DNA of 64,000 nucleotides from Micromonospora sp. WMMD882 (GCF_027497255.1 NZ_CP114903.1:5394001-5458000), one strand, 5' to 3'; shown: positions 51,192 to 60,785, counted from the stretch's first letter. The notes: a model not told the origin generated them from the letters alone. Program-made: numbers and translations.

Positions 51192-51857
51192 TCACGCCGA
51201 CTCGGTCTGGGCGCTCCCGGCCGGCGGCTCACCCTGGAGGGGGAAACTGGCGATCCCCCGCCAGGAGAGCGCGGCGAGCAGCGCCTCGGCCTCCGCCTTG
51301 GGCACCCGACGGCCACCGGCCAACCAGAACTGTGCGGCCGTCTCCGCCGCCCCCACCAGGCCGGACGCGAGCAGCTCGGCGTGCGCCCGGCTGACGCCGG
51401 TGTCGGAGATGATCGTGTCGGTGATCGCCGCGATGCAGCCCTGCTCGACCCGCTCCACCCGCTGCCGGACGGCCGGCTCGTTGCGCAGGTCCGACTCGAA
51501 GACCAGCCGGAACGCCTCGCTCTCGTGGTCGACGAAGTCGAAGTACGCCCGGACCGCCCCGCCGACCCGCTCCTTGTTGTCGCTGGTCTCCCGCATCGCC
51601 TCGTGCACCTTGGCCACTATCGCGTCACAGTGCGTGTCCAACAGCGCGAGATAGAGCTCCAGCTTGCCGGGGAAGTGCTGGTACAGGACGGGCTTGGAGA
51701 CCCCGGCCCGCTCGGCGATGTCGTCCATCGCCGCCGCGTGGTAGCCCTGCGCGACGAACACCTCCTGCGCCGCCGCGAGCAGCTGCTTGCGCCGCGCCGA
51801 CCGGGGCAGACGCGTGGGACGGCCGGCGGTCTGGGCGCCGTTCCCCACAGCCGTCAT
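51192..51857 (-). CDS. TetR-family transcriptional regulator
   Basis: This 221-residue protein has a TetR HTH at residues about 20-65: RKQLLAAAQEVFVAQGYHAA, AMDDIAERAGVSKPVLYQHF and PGKLELYLALLD. The C-terminal ligand domain is all-helical (FVDHESEAFRLVFESDLRNE). It is divergent from the large disordered protein gene with a 148-bp spacer. The relative in mycobacteria (Rv3208) lies in the same neighbourhood. The ligand is unknown. Confidence 0.9.
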   Translation of the reverse strand: MTAVGNGAQTAGRPTRLPRSARRKQLLAAAQEVFVAQGYHAAAMDDIAERAGVSKPVLYQHFPGKLELYLALLDTHCDAIVAKVHEAMRETSDNKERVGGAVRAYFDFVDHESEAFRLVFESDLRNEPAVRQRVERVEQGCIAAITDTIISDTGVSRAHAELLASGLVGAAETAAQFWLAGGRRVPKAEAEALLAALSWRGIASFPLQGEPPAGSAQTESA

Positions 51858-52005
51858 GGCAACCTCCGAGTTTCTCCGTACGGGCCGGCTCGCGCCGCCC
51901 GAGCCGGTCGGGTCACTCGTTCCGTCGCCGAATTGGCCCGCCGCTGTAACTTATCGCCACTGTCACCACACGGTAGCCTCAGCGGGGGCGACCAAGGAGC
52001 GCGCG

Positions 52006-55000
52006 GTGGATGAAACAGGGCAACCCGGTGCCGCCACCCCGGGAGAGCACGACGACGGGACGGGTCGACACGACGACCTGGCCCACTCGGCCAGTGCCTG
52101 GGCGCCGTCGGGCGCCGGCTGGTCGCGTGCCGCCGACGGCGGGTCCCGGTCCGAGCCGGCCCTGGGCGGGTGGCGTTCGTCCGAGCGTTCCCCGGACGCG
52201 GGTGGCGGTTGGGCCGCCTCGTCCACCCGGCACGGCGATCTGCCCGCGCCCCTGGTCGGGGCGACCGGTTCGCCGGTCGGCCCGAGTGAGCTGCCGACCC
52301 GGGTCAACGGCCGGCAGCGCGTCAACGGCCACCCGCGCCCCGACGGCCCCCCGTACCCCGACGGCTCTCCGCGCTCCGACGAGTCGGTGCGGGGCCGGCT
52401 GACCCCGGTCAGCGCGCCCCCCGGCCGGGCCGACGACACCCGTGATCCCGACCACGGCCGGTTGGCCGTGCCCGCCCAACGGCCCGCCCCCCCGACCGAG
52501 CAGCTCGGCGAGCCGGGGCCGGAGGCCGACGGAGCGCTGCGGCAGCCGACCGGCGGGCACCCCGTCGTCGCCCCGGAGCAGGCTCCGCTGCGCCACCCCA
52601 CCGGCCCGCAACCCCTGGTCGACGCGGGCGGGGCGGTCCGGCAGCCGACCGGCGCGCACCCCGTCGTGACGCCCGGGGCGACCCGCTACCCGACCGGCGC
52701 CCACCCGGTGCTGCCGGCGGACACCGGGTCGGCGCGGCACGCTTCCGACGAGCCGCCGACCGCCCGTCCGGACCGCTGGCCGGGGGCGGGTCGACCGTCC
52801 TCCGCCCCACCGGCGCCGCACTCCGTCACCGGCCCGGGCGACAACGTGCCACCGGCCGGCCCGGGTGGCCCGGCCACCGACGATCCGTCGCCGGCCGCGC
52901 AGCCCGCCCCGCCGAGCTGGGCCCCCACTGCCGGCCCCGGCCCGGCCGACGCCGCCGACGCCGCCGACCCCGACCGGCCGGGCCGGGGTACGGCTGACTC
53001 CGGGCCTCCCCGGGGGTGGGGTGGCGACGATCCGGAGCGGCCCGCCCGGGCCGACGACGCCCCGCAACGACCCGCCTGGGCGGGTGGCGGCTGGGCCTCC
53101 CCCCGGTCCGGCGAGCCGGCCTCGCCCCTGCCCCGGGAGGACGACAGCCCCCGGTTCCGGGAGGACGACGGATCCCGGTCCCGGGAAGACGACAGCCCCC
53201 GCTCCCGGGAGGATGCCAGTCGCCGGTTCCGGGAGGACGGCGGATCCTGGTCCCGGGAGGGCGACAGCCCACGGCCCGGGGAAGACGACGACCCCTGGCC
53301 CCGGGGGTCGGGCGGCCCCTGGCCCCGGGAGGACGGCGCTCCCGGCCGACGCTCCCGGTCGGACCGCTTCCGGGACGACTTCCGGGGCGACGAGCCGGTC
53401 GGCCGCCGTTCCCGGGAGAGCCGCGCCCGCGAGGACGTTCCGGCCGGCTGGGCCCCGCCGCCGGACGCGGGCGCTCCCGGGTCGCGTGGCTTCGGTGACG
53501 CCGAGTCCGGTCGGCCTGTCGACCCCGGGTCGCGTGGCTTCGCCGACGCCGGGCCGCGCCGGCCCGTCGACACCGGGCCGAGTGGTTTCGGTGCCGCCGG
53601 GTCGGCGGGGTCGACCGAGGGTCGGGCCGCCGGCTACCCGTCCGCCGGACGCCGCGCCTACCAGCCGGAGGCGGAACCGCGTCCGCCGTACCCGGTGGAC
53701 GAGACCAGCCGGGCGGCGGCCGGTCGTCCGGCGTTCGCGTCCTCGGCGGCCGGGCCCGCTGCGATGCCCGCCGACCAGCCGACGTCCCTGGCCGACGTCC
53801 GCGCCACCCGACCGTTCCGGCTCCGGCCGGAAGCCGCCGAAGCCGACCAGCCCCCACCGGTGGAGGTGCCCCCCGGTCACCATCCGGATCTCACCGGAAC
53901 CGGTCCGGTTCCGTCGTCCGCCACGAGCGGCGCCGACCGCGCCGAACTTCCCCCGCCCGCGCCCGCCCCGGCGAGCGCATCCCCGTACACGGCCCGCCGA
54001 TCCGCGCCCGACCCGGCTCCCCCGGCCGAGCCCACCGTCGCCGACCGTCGGCCGGACGGCAGGCCGGCGGTGCTGCCCCAGCGCGTACCCGCCGAGCCGG
54101 ATGTGCCCGTCGTGCCGGAGCCGCCTGCCGTGGAGCCCCCCGCCCACACTCCCGAACTCGCCCGCATCGCCACCCACCTGCGTCGGGAGGACGAGCCGGC
54201 CCCGCCACAGGAGCGCCCGGAGGGGTTCGACGTCGACGCGATCCTCGACGCCGTCCGAGGGGTGGACGGGGTCCGTGACGCGTCGCTGCGACGTACCCCG
54301 GCCGGCGCGCACAGCCTCCGGCTGGACCTCGCCGACGGGGCGGACGCGGCGGAGGTGAGCCGGCACGTGGCCCGCCTGCTCCAGGAGCGGATGGGACTGG
54401 CCGCCGCGCCGCAGCACGTCCCGGACCCGTCCGCCGCGCCGCTGCGGCGACGCGGTGGGCCGCCGTTCGAGAGCCGCGTGCCGGACGCCCGCACGTCCGA
54501 CGCGCGGACGTCGGCCGGCCAACCGCCGGAGACCCGGGCGTCGGCCGGTCGGATCCCGGAGGGACGCGCCGAGGTGCCGTCCGACGTGCGGCGGCGACGC
54601 CGCCCGCCGGGGCCGGCGCCGCGGGGCCGGGCCACGGTGGAGGAACAGCCGGCCGCGCCGGGCACGCCGTGTCCGCCCCCGGGCGGCGCGGCCACCGGCA
54701 GCCCGGTGACGCTCGGCACGTCGTACTCGGGTGGGCAGCGGACCACGACGGAGACCGCGCCGTCCCGGCCGCTGGACACCGGCGGCGTGCCCGGCCCCCG
54801 CGTGGTGATCGACCACGTCCAGGTGAGCACGTTCGGACTGGACGCGGACGTCGAGGTCCGGCTGATGGCCGGCGGGCGGGACGCCGCCGGGCAGGCCGTC
54901 GGTCCGGCCGTCGACGGGTACGTCCTGCGGCTGTGCGCGGTCGCCGCGGCGGCGGCCGTGGACGAGCTGCTGCGGGTCGCCGGCGCCGGTCGGGGGCGGT

Positions 55001-55194
55001 GTTTCGTCGAGCACGCGGCCGTGGTGCCCTTCGGCACCTGCGAGGTCGCCACGGTGGTCGTCCTGCTGGTCTGCGACGGCTGGGTCGAGCAGCTCGCCGG
55101 GTCGGCGCTGGTCTCCGGCGGCGACCCCCGACAGGCGGTGGTCCGGGCCACCCTGGCGGCGGTCAACCGCCGGTTGGAAGCGCTGCTGCGCTGA
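52006..55194 (+). CDS. Long disordered repeat protein with small conserved C-terminal domains
   Basis: This 1062-residue protein starts at GTG 52006 behind AAGGAGC. Residues 1 to about 735 are low-complexity and rich in Pro, Gly, Asp, Arg and Ser. Within them RQPTGxHPVV-like units occur four times (about 180-235), SREDDSPR/FREDDG-like units about eight times (about 370-455) and PGSRGFGDAE-like units three times (about 488-540). Two folded parts follow: residues about 740-800 (GFDVDAILDAVRGVDGVRDA) and about 930-1060 (VVIDHVQVSTFGLDADVEVR and LAGSALVSGGDPRQAVVRAT). No signal peptide is seen. I do not know its function. It lies between TetR and an alpha/beta hydrolase, 24 bp before the latter. 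Confidence 0.8.
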   Translation: MDETGQPGAATPGEHDDGTGRHDDLAHSASAWAPSGAGWSRAADGGSRSEPALGGWRSSERSPDAGGGWAASSTRHGDLPAPLVGATGSPVGPSELPTRVNGRQRVNGHPRPDGPPYPDGSPRSDESVRGRLTPVSAPPGRADDTRDPDHGRLAVPAQRPAPPTEQLGEPGPEADGALRQPTGGHPVVAPEQAPLRHPTGPQPLVDAGGAVRQPTGAHPVVTPGATRYPTGAHPVLPADTGSARHASDEPPTARPDRWPGAGRPSSAPPAPHSVTGPGDNVPPAGPGGPATDDPSPAAQPAPPSWAPTAGPGPADAADAADPDRPGRGTADSGPPRGWGGDDPERPARADDAPQRPAWAGGGWASPRSGEPASPLPREDDSPRFREDDGSRSREDDSPRSREDASRRFREDGGSWSREGDSPRPGEDDDPWPRGSGGPWPREDGAPGRRSRSDRFRDDFRGDEPVGRRSRESRAREDVPAGWAPPPDAGAPGSRGFGDAESGRPVDPGSRGFADAGPRRPVDTGPSGFGAAGSAGSTEGRAAGYPSAGRRAYQPEAEPRPPYPVDETSRAAAGRPAFASSAAGPAAMPADQPTSLADVRATRPFRLRPEAAEADQPPPVEVPPGHHPDLTGTGPVPSSATSGADRAELPPPAPAPASASPYTARRSAPDPAPPAEPTVADRRPDGRPAVLPQRVPAEPDVPVVPEPPAVEPPAHTPELARIATHLRREDEPAPPQERPEGFDVDAILDAVRGVDGVRDASLRRTPAGAHSLRLDLADGADAAEVSRHVARLLQERMGLAAAPQHVPDPSAAPLRRRGGPPFESRVPDARTSDARTSAGQPPETRASAGRIPEGRAEVPSDVRRRRRPPGPAPRGRATVEEQPAAPGTPCPPPGGAATGSPVTLGTSYSGGQRTTTETAPSRPLDTGGVPGPRVVIDHVQVSTFGLDADVEVRLMAGGRDAAGQAVGPAVDGYVLRLCAVAAAAAVDELLRVAGAGRGRCFVEHAAVVPFGTCEVATVVVLLVCDGWVEQLAGSALVSGGDPRQAVVRATLAAVNRRLEALLR

Positions 55195-55217
55195 CCGCCC
55201 CGGGGCAGACTGGAGGC

Positions 55218-56294
55218 ATGAAGCACGCGAGCCTCTGGCCGGACGACCGACTGCCGGCCGGTCACCTGCCGCCCCCGTGGCCCGGCCGGTCGGTACGTCT
55301 CGACGGCACGCTGATCCACGTCCGGGACACCCCGGCGACCACCGGGGGCGCGGAGCCGGCCCTGTACGTGCACGGCCTGGGCGGCTCGGCGCAGAACTGG
55401 ACCGACCTGGCCGGCCTGCTCGCCGACCGCCTCGACGGGCAGGCCATCGACCTGCCCGGGTTCGGGCTCAGCGAGCCGGCCGACCGGTACACCGTCGCGT
55501 CCCTCGCCGACCGGGTGGTCCGCTGGATCGAACACTCCGACCGGGGCCCGGTGCACCTGTTCGGCAACTCGCTGGGCGGCACGGTCGCGGTGCGGGTGGC
55601 GGCGTTGCGGCCCGAGCTGGTCCGGACGCTCACCCTGATCTCGCCGGCCCTGCCGTTCCTCGACGCCCGACGCTCCTTGCAGGGGCGCATGCTGCCCGTG
55701 CTGGCGATCCCCCGGGGCGAACGCCTGTTCGCCTGGCGGCTGGCCCGGCTGTCACCGGAGGTGATGGCGCAGCAGGTGATGGAGGCGTGCGTGGCCGACC
55801 TGAGCCGGATCGGCGAGCAGCGCCGCCGGGAGGCGCTCGAGGAGATCCGGCTGCGTCACGAGGCCAGCCATCACGCCGCCGCCTACCTGGGCACCTTCCG
55901 GGGGATCGTGTCCAGTTTCCTGCGGTCGTACCTGCGGGGGCCGGACTCGCTGTGGCGGCTGGCCGCCACGGTGCGCGCCCCCACGTTGGTGGTGGGTGGG
56001 CAGCGGGACCGGCTGGTCGACGTGCGGGTGGCCCCGCAGACCGCCCGGGTCGTCCCGGACAGCCGGCTGTTGATGCTGGACGCCGGGCATGTGGCGCAGA
56101 TGGAGCTGCCCCGGACGGTGGCGCGGGCCGTGCTGGCTCTGCTCGACGAGGCGGCGGCCACCCGCCCGGCGTCGCCCGCCCCGCGCTCCGTCTCTCCCGC
56201 CCCGTGCGCCGGAGATCACGTCCCGCGATCCGGGGATTCCGGTCCGCGCCCCGGAGGTTCGGACGACCTTCCCGAGGTGGACGTGGCACGCTGA
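55218..56294 (+). CDS. Alpha/beta hydrolase
   Basis: This 358-residue protein starts at ATG 55218 behind TGGAGG. The fold is clear: LYVHGLGGSAQNW (oxyanion), DLPGFGLSEPAD, LFGNSLGGTVAVRVAALRPE with nucleophile Ser, LVVGGQRDRLVD with the acid residue and DAGHVAQMELP with the His. It probably hydrolyses an ester or lipid; the substrate is unknown. The last 50 residues are Pro/Ser-rich and disordered. The next gene begins five bases after its stop. Confidence 0.9.
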   Translation: MKHASLWPDDRLPAGHLPPPWPGRSVRLDGTLIHVRDTPATTGGAEPALYVHGLGGSAQNWTDLAGLLADRLDGQAIDLPGFGLSEPADRYTVASLADRVVRWIEHSDRGPVHLFGNSLGGTVAVRVAALRPELVRTLTLISPALPFLDARRSLQGRMLPVLAIPRGERLFAWRLARLSPEVMAQQVMEACVADLSRIGEQRRREALEEIRLRHEASHHAAAYLGTFRGIVSSFLRSYLRGPDSLWRLAATVRAPTLVVGGQRDRLVDVRVAPQTARVVPDSRLLMLDAGHVAQMELPRTVARAVLALLDEAAATRPASPAPRSVSPAPCAGDHVPRSGDSGPRPGGSDDLPEVDVAR

Positions 56295-56299
56295 GCGGG

Positions 56300-57160
56300 A
56301 TGTCCCCGTCGACTTCGTTCCCGTCCCGTCGCCCCCGGGCCCGTCGTCCGTTCCGGCGGCTCCGACCGTACGCGCTGGCCACCCTGGCCGTCGGCGTCGT
56401 GGTCGCCGCGGTGGCGCTGTCGGCCCGTTCCGCGACCGGGCCGACCGGCGCCGCGCCGGCCGCCGCCGGGTCGTTCGCCGCGCCGACAGCCTCGGCGGTC
56501 CCGCCGACCACGCCTGCCCCGTCGCAGTCGCCGTCGCCCATCCCGTCGCCGGTGCTGGCGCTGCCCGGTCCGGTGCCGTCCGCCGGGCAGGGCGCCTTCC
56601 GGTACGACGACGAGCCCGGCGAGCCGGCCGGGCGTGCGGGCGCCCTGCGGCGCTACCGGGTGGCGGTGGAGACCGGCTCCGGGGAGGATCCCCGCGTGGT
56701 CGGCGCCGAGGTGGCGCAGGTCCTCTCCGCGCCGGGAAGCTGGATCGGCAGCGGCCGGCTGCGCCTGCAACGGGTGCCGGCCAACGCCCCGCACGACTTC
56801 ACCGTCTACCTGGTCACCGCCCGTACGGCGGGGCGGATGTGCGCGGCGGGCGGGGTGGACATCCGGGTCGACGGTCGGCCGTACACGTCCTGCCGGGCGC
56901 CGGGGAAGGTGATCCTCAACCTCGACCGGTGGCGGACGTCCGTGCCGCACTTCGTCGCCGCCGGGGTGCCGCTGTCGGTGTACCGGACGTATGTGGTGAA
57001 CCACGAGGTGGGCCATGAGCTGGGTCACCGGCACGTGCGTTGCCCCGGCCGGGGACGACCGGCGCCGGTGATGATGCAGCAGACCCTCTTCCTCAACGGC
57101 TGCGTCGCGAACCCGTGGCCGTACCTGGACGGCCGCGAGCACACCGGCCCCCGCCTCTGA
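56300..57160 (+). CDS. DUF3152 secreted zincin-like protein
   Basis: This 286-residue protein has a basic lead and a signal anchor helix (YALATLAVGVVVAAVALSA), then a Ser/Pro linker and a DUF3152 domain (RRYRVAVETGSGEDPRVVGA and onward). It contains NHEVGHELGHRHVRC with His235, Glu236, His239 and more His, an HExxHxxGHxH zinc protease motif. Conserved Cys (MCAAGGV, SCRAPGKVILN, RCPGRG, NGC) may form disulfides. It probably acts as an extracytoplasmic peptidase; this has not been shown for the family as far as I know. Confidence 0.88.
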   Translation: MSPSTSFPSRRPRARRPFRRLRPYALATLAVGVVVAAVALSARSATGPTGAAPAAAGSFAAPTASAVPPTTPAPSQSPSPIPSPVLALPGPVPSAGQGAFRYDDEPGEPAGRAGALRRYRVAVETGSGEDPRVVGAEVAQVLSAPGSWIGSGRLRLQRVPANAPHDFTVYLVTARTAGRMCAAGGVDIRVDGRPYTSCRAPGKVILNLDRWRTSVPHFVAAGVPLSVYRTYVVNHEVGHELGHRHVRCPGRGRPAPVMMQQTLFLNGCVANPWPYLDGREHTGPRL

Positions 57161-57413
57161 CCCCGTGCCGCCCGTGGCTGATCCCCGTCCCGCCCGGGGG
57201 TGATCGACTCCGTCTCGCGGAGATTGGGGTGTCGCCCGCGGACGATGCTCCTGTTTTCGTGAAGTGGTGGTCCGGCCCCGCGCCGTGTCGGGTGGGGTGG
57301 TTGGGGTTATTCCCGGTCCCGCATGGCGGGCCAGGTGTCCCTCCTCATGGCCGGGAGGCGCTGTGGCGAGCAACAATGGCGCGGCAACCACCGCCGATCC
57401 CGGGGAGTCCACC

Positions 57414-58595
57414 GTGTCGTTGCCCCCACTCGTCGAGCCCGCCGCCGAGCTGACCGTCGACGAGATCCGCCGTTACTCGCGTCACCTGATCATCCCGGAC
57501 GTCGGGGTGGAGGGGCAGAAGCGGCTGAAGAACGCCCGGGTGCTCTGTGTGGGCGCCGGCGGCCTCGGCTCGCCCGCGCTGATGTACCTGGCCGCCGCCG
57601 GGGTGGGGACGCTCGGCATCATCGACTTCGACACCGTCGACGAGTCGAACCTCCAGCGCCAGATCATCCACGGTCAGTCCGACGTCGGCCGGTCCAAGGC
57701 CGAGTCCGCGGCGAACACCGTACGGGAGATCAACCCGCTGGTCACCGTCGAGATCCACAACACCGCGCTGGACCGGGACAACGTCCGGGACATCTTCGCC
57801 CGGTACGACCTGATCGTCGACGGGACGGACAACTTCGCCACCCGGTACATGGTCAACGACGCGGCGGTGCTGCTCGGCAAGCCGTACGTCTGGGGGTCGA
57901 TCTACCGGTTCGACGGCCAGGCGTCGGTGTTCTGGGCCGAGCACGGCCCCTGCTACCGCTGCCTCTACCCGGAGCCCCCGCCGCCCGGCATGGTGCCGTC
58001 CTGCGCCGAGGGTGGCGTGCTCGGCGTGCTCTGCGCGTCGATCGGCTCGATCCAGGTCAACGAGGCGATCAAGCTGCTCGCCGGGTTCGGTGAGCCGCTG
58101 GTCGGCCGGCTGATGGTCTACGACGCCCTGGAGATGACCTACCGCAAGATCAAGGTGCGGAAGGACCCGGCCTGCGTCCTGTGCGGGGAGAACCCGACCG
58201 TCACCGACCTGCTGGAGGACTACGAGGACTTCTGCGGCGCGGTGTCGGTCGAGGCGCAGGAGGCGACGCTCGACGCCACCATCACCGCCGCCGAGCTGAA
58301 GGAGTGGCAGGACGCCGGCAAGGACGTCTTCCTGGTCGACGTCCGTGAGCCGGCCGAGTACGAGATCGTCCGGATCCCCGGGTCGACCCTGATCCCCAAG
58401 GGCGAGATCCTCTCCGGCGCGGCGCTGTCGACGTTGCCGCAGGACAAGCAGATCGTGCTGCACTGCAAGTCCGGTGTGCGGTCGGCCGAGGCGCTCGCCG
58501 CGCTCAAGGCGGCCGGTTTCCGGGACGCGGTGCACGTCCAGGGCGGGGTGCTCTCCTGGATCAAGCAGATCGACCCGTCGCTGCCCACGTACTGA
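57414..58595 (+). CDS. moeZ: Adenylyltransferase/sulfurtransferase MoeZ (ThiF-rhodanese)
   Basis: This 393-residue enzyme starts at GTG 57414 (SLPPLVEPAAELTVDEIRRY) behind GGGGAG; an in-frame GTG at 57363 is less likely. The E1-like domain has VLCVGAGGLGSPALMYLAAA, DFDTVDESNLQRQ and two CxxC zinc sites (CYRC, CVLC). The rhodanese domain ends with LHCKSGVRSAEAL, Cys351 being the sulfur carrier. It adenylates and thiolates small sulfur carrier proteins such as CysO, MoaD and ThiS homologues. A G-C-rich hairpin follows. Confidence 0.94.
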   Translation: MSLPPLVEPAAELTVDEIRRYSRHLIIPDVGVEGQKRLKNARVLCVGAGGLGSPALMYLAAAGVGTLGIIDFDTVDESNLQRQIIHGQSDVGRSKAESAANTVREINPLVTVEIHNTALDRDNVRDIFARYDLIVDGTDNFATRYMVNDAAVLLGKPYVWGSIYRFDGQASVFWAEHGPCYRCLYPEPPPPGMVPSCAEGGVLGVLCASIGSIQVNEAIKLLAGFGEPLVGRLMVYDALEMTYRKIKVRKDPACVLCGENPTVTDLLEDYEDFCGAVSVEAQEATLDATITAAELKEWQDAGKDVFLVDVREPAEYEIVRIPGSTLIPKGEILSGAALSTLPQDKQIVLHCKSGVRSAEALAALKAAGFRDAVHVQGGVLSWIKQIDPSLPTY

Positions 58596-58609
58596 TCCGC
58601 CGACCGACC

Positions 58610-58638
58610 GGGGTCTCCGCCGTCACGGCGGGGGCCCC
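58610..58638. terminator. Terminator of moeZ
   Basis: GGGGTCTCCGCCG pairs with CGGCGGGGGCCCC over 13 bp with two G-T wobbles and a three-base loop, 14 bases after the moeZ stop. Confidence 0.7.
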
Positions 58639-58719
58639 GCGTGCGTCTCCCGGTACGGCGGCGGCCGGTGTGATCTTGTCCGAGCTGCCGGGACGTGCGC
58701 CGCCGCCGTCGGTAACGTG

Positions 58720-59553
58720 ATGACCGTGGTCGATATCAATGCCGCCATCGGATTCGTCGTGGCGCACGGTGACGAGGTGGAACGCGCCAGGCTCTCCTGG
58801 CTGTGCGCCGGCGCCCCACCGTCGGCGGGGGCGCTCGCCGCGGCCGAGGTCGGGCCGACGCCGGACGGCGGCTGGCCGGCGGTCCGGGCCGGCGAGGTGG
58901 CCTCGGTCGACGCGACCTGTTTCCGGCTCGCCGAGCTGGACGACCTGGGCGCGCTGGGCCGTCCGGCGGCCCGCGCCGCGTTGGACTGGCTGGCCGCCCG
59001 GCAGTTGCCCGACGGAAGCTGGGAGGAGGACGCGGCGCTGGCCGACAGCGCCCCGGCCTGGGCCCGGCCGGGCGACCCGGAGGCCCGGCTGTACCTCACC
59101 GCCAACGCCGCCTTCTGGCTCAGCGTCGCCGGTCTGGACGCCCGGGCGGCCGGCCCGCTCGACCACCGGGTGGGCGGGGCGTACGCCGGGGTGGCGCACG
59201 CCGCCGCCCGGGCGCTGACCGACGCGCTCGCGCCGGACGGCACCTGGCCGTCGTACCTGGCGGTGGGGTGGCTCAGCGCCGCCGTCCTGCACCTGCGGCG
59301 GGCGTACGACGAGGCGGCGCGGATCCGGGCGGTCCTCGACGACCGGATCGGTGACATGTCCCCGGCCGACGTGGCCTGGTTGGCGTCGACGCTGTGCCGG
59401 GTGGGCGTGCCGGCGGCGGAGTGGACGCTGGTGGCCGCCCGCCGCCGGCTCGCCGCCACCCAGCGCAGTGACGGCGGCTGGGACAGCGACGACGGCCACC
59501 GCTTCGACGTGCACACCACCCTCGCCGTCGTCCGCGCCTTCCGGACGGGGTGA
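58720..59553 (+). CDS. Prenyltransferase/squalene-cyclase repeat protein
   Basis: This 277-residue protein consists of alpha/alpha-barrel repeats of the prenyltransferase-squalene oxidase type: LPDGSWEEDAALADSAPAWA and TQRSDGGWDSDDGHRFDVHT are QW-like motifs with Gly-Trp. The DDxD-type catalytic motif of true cyclases is not evident. TAACGT lies seven bases before an in-frame GTG at 58726, so a leaderless start there is possible. Function is unknown; it could bind isoprenoids or be a non-catalytic barrel. It converges on the O-methyltransferase gene. Confidence 0.78.
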   Translation: MTVVDINAAIGFVVAHGDEVERARLSWLCAGAPPSAGALAAAEVGPTPDGGWPAVRAGEVASVDATCFRLAELDDLGALGRPAARAALDWLAARQLPDGSWEEDAALADSAPAWARPGDPEARLYLTANAAFWLSVAGLDARAAGPLDHRVGGAYAGVAHAAARALTDALAPDGTWPSYLAVGWLSAAVLHLRRAYDEAARIRAVLDDRIGDMSPADVAWLASTLCRVGVPAAEWTLVAARRRLAATQRSDGGWDSDDGHRFDVHTTLAVVRAFRTG

Positions 59554-59583
59554 GCACGCCCCTCGCGGCGGGTGGCGGCACGC

Positions 59584-60600
59584 CTACGGGCGGCGGGCGA
59601 TCACCGCGCCGTTGGCCCCGGGCGCGTCGAACGCGACGACGCGGACGTCGGTGAAGCCGGCGTCGACGAGCCAGTCGGCGTACTCGGCGCCGGAGTAGTT
59701 CCGGCCGCCCTCGGTCTCGACCAGCATGGTCATCCCCATCAGGGCGGCCGACCGGGGGCCGGTCCGGTCGTCGTCGAGCAGCAGCTCGCAGACGACGATC
59801 GCGCCGCCGGGGGGCAGGGCGGCGTGGCAGCGGGCGAGGATGGCCCGGTTCTGCGTCTCGTTCCAGTCGTGCAGGATCATGCTGAGCAGGATCACGTCGT
59901 GGCCGGTGGGCAGGGCCGGGTCGGTGAGGAAGTTCCCGCTGGCCGTGCCGATCCGGTCGGCCAGTCCGGCCGCCGTGATCTTCTCCTCCGCCTTGGCCCG
60001 GACGTGCGGCAGGTCGAACACGGTGGCCCGCAGCTGCGGGTAGCGGCGGCACAGCTCGACCGGGAAGGCCCCGGCCCCGCCGCCGACGTCGAGCAGCCGG
60101 CGGTGCGCGCCGAAGTCGTACGCCTCGCCCAGCGACCGGGCGGTGAAGCTGGACGTCGAGTACATCGCCTCCCAGAACATCGCCAGCATGCCCGGGTCGG
60201 CGGTGGTGAACAGCGATTCCTGGGTCTGCGGGTCCCAGGTCAGCGGTCTGTCGGCGCGCAGCGCCTCACCGAGCCGGTGGTACGGCAGGTAGGTGCGCTC
60301 GTCGCAGTAGCGCACCTGCCCGCCGAAGTAGTGCGGCCGGCCCGGCACGAGGAACTGCTCGGCCAGCTCGGTGTTGCGGTAGCCGGTGCCGGAGCGTTCC
60401 AGCAGGCCGAGTGAGGCGCAGGCGGCGAGCAGCAGGTCCGCCGGCCGTTCGGGCAGGTCGAGCTCCTGCTGGACCTCCTGCTGTGTGACCACCCGCCCTC
60501 CGGAGAGCCGCCCGAACAGGTCGAGTTCGACGGCGGCGGCGAGCGTCTTGAATGCCCAGTAACCGGTGGTGATCTCCATCAACGGAGTGGGGGTGATCAT
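59584..60600 (-). CDS. O-methyltransferase (plant-type dimerisation domain)
   Basis: This 338-residue protein has an N-terminal dimerisation winged helix (GYWAFKTLAAAVELDLFGRL) and a Methyltransf_2 domain: RRLLDVGGGAGAFPVELCRR, ATVFDLPHVRAKAEEKI and LLSMILHDWNETQNRAILAR with the catalytic-type His. Such enzymes methylate hydroxyl groups of polyketides, carotenoids or aromatic metabolites. No biosynthetic cluster surrounds it. The upstream 60 bases are AT-rich with TGATCATATG and a CTGAC-T-GTCAG palindrome. Confidence 0.9.
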   Translation of the reverse strand: MITPTPLMEITTGYWAFKTLAAAVELDLFGRLSGGRVVTQQEVQQELDLPERPADLLLAACASLGLLERSGTGYRNTELAEQFLVPGRPHYFGGQVRYCDERTYLPYHRLGEALRADRPLTWDPQTQESLFTTADPGMLAMFWEAMYSTSSFTARSLGEAYDFGAHRRLLDVGGGAGAFPVELCRRYPQLRATVFDLPHVRAKAEEKITAAGLADRIGTASGNFLTDPALPTGHDVILLSMILHDWNETQNRAILARCHAALPPGGAIVVCELLLDDDRTGPRSAALMGMTMLVETEGGRNYSGAEYADWLVDAGFTDVRVVAFDAPGANGAVIARRP

Positions 60601-60629
60601 GGGCTACATATGATCATTTTTCTCCGTCA

Positions 60630-60640
60630 CTGACTGTCAG
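60630..60640. promoter_or_regulatory. Candidate operator palindrome upstream of O-methyltransferase
   Basis: CTGACTGTCAG is a perfect 11-base palindrome 30 bases before the start codon. The AT-rich segment between it and the gene may hold the promoter. Confidence 0.35.
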
Positions 60641-60667
60641 GAATACGATACGCTGAGCCAGCGTGTC

Positions 60668-60689
60668 GGGCTGGCTTTTCGGCCAGCCC
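60668..60689. terminator. Terminator downstream of proBA
   Basis: GGGCTGGC-TTTTCG-GCCAGCCC forms an 8-bp perfect stem. It lies 97 bases beyond the proA stop codon and also just upstream of the O-methyltransferase gene start, on the side of its promoter. Confidence 0.5.
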
Positions 60690-60785
60690 ATGATCCACGG
60701 TACGGCCGACCACCCTCCACCGAACGGCGCGCCCGGCAGCCCGGCCGCGCCTCGACCCGGCCGCCCGCGACCCCGGCGGAGGCGG

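Noticed and set aside
51979..55014. 1011-codon antisense open frame opposite the disordered protein
   Set aside because: It lacks a ribosome binding site and shows only Arg/Gly/Pro composition. The plus frame has a good RBS at 52006 and ordered C-terminal domains.
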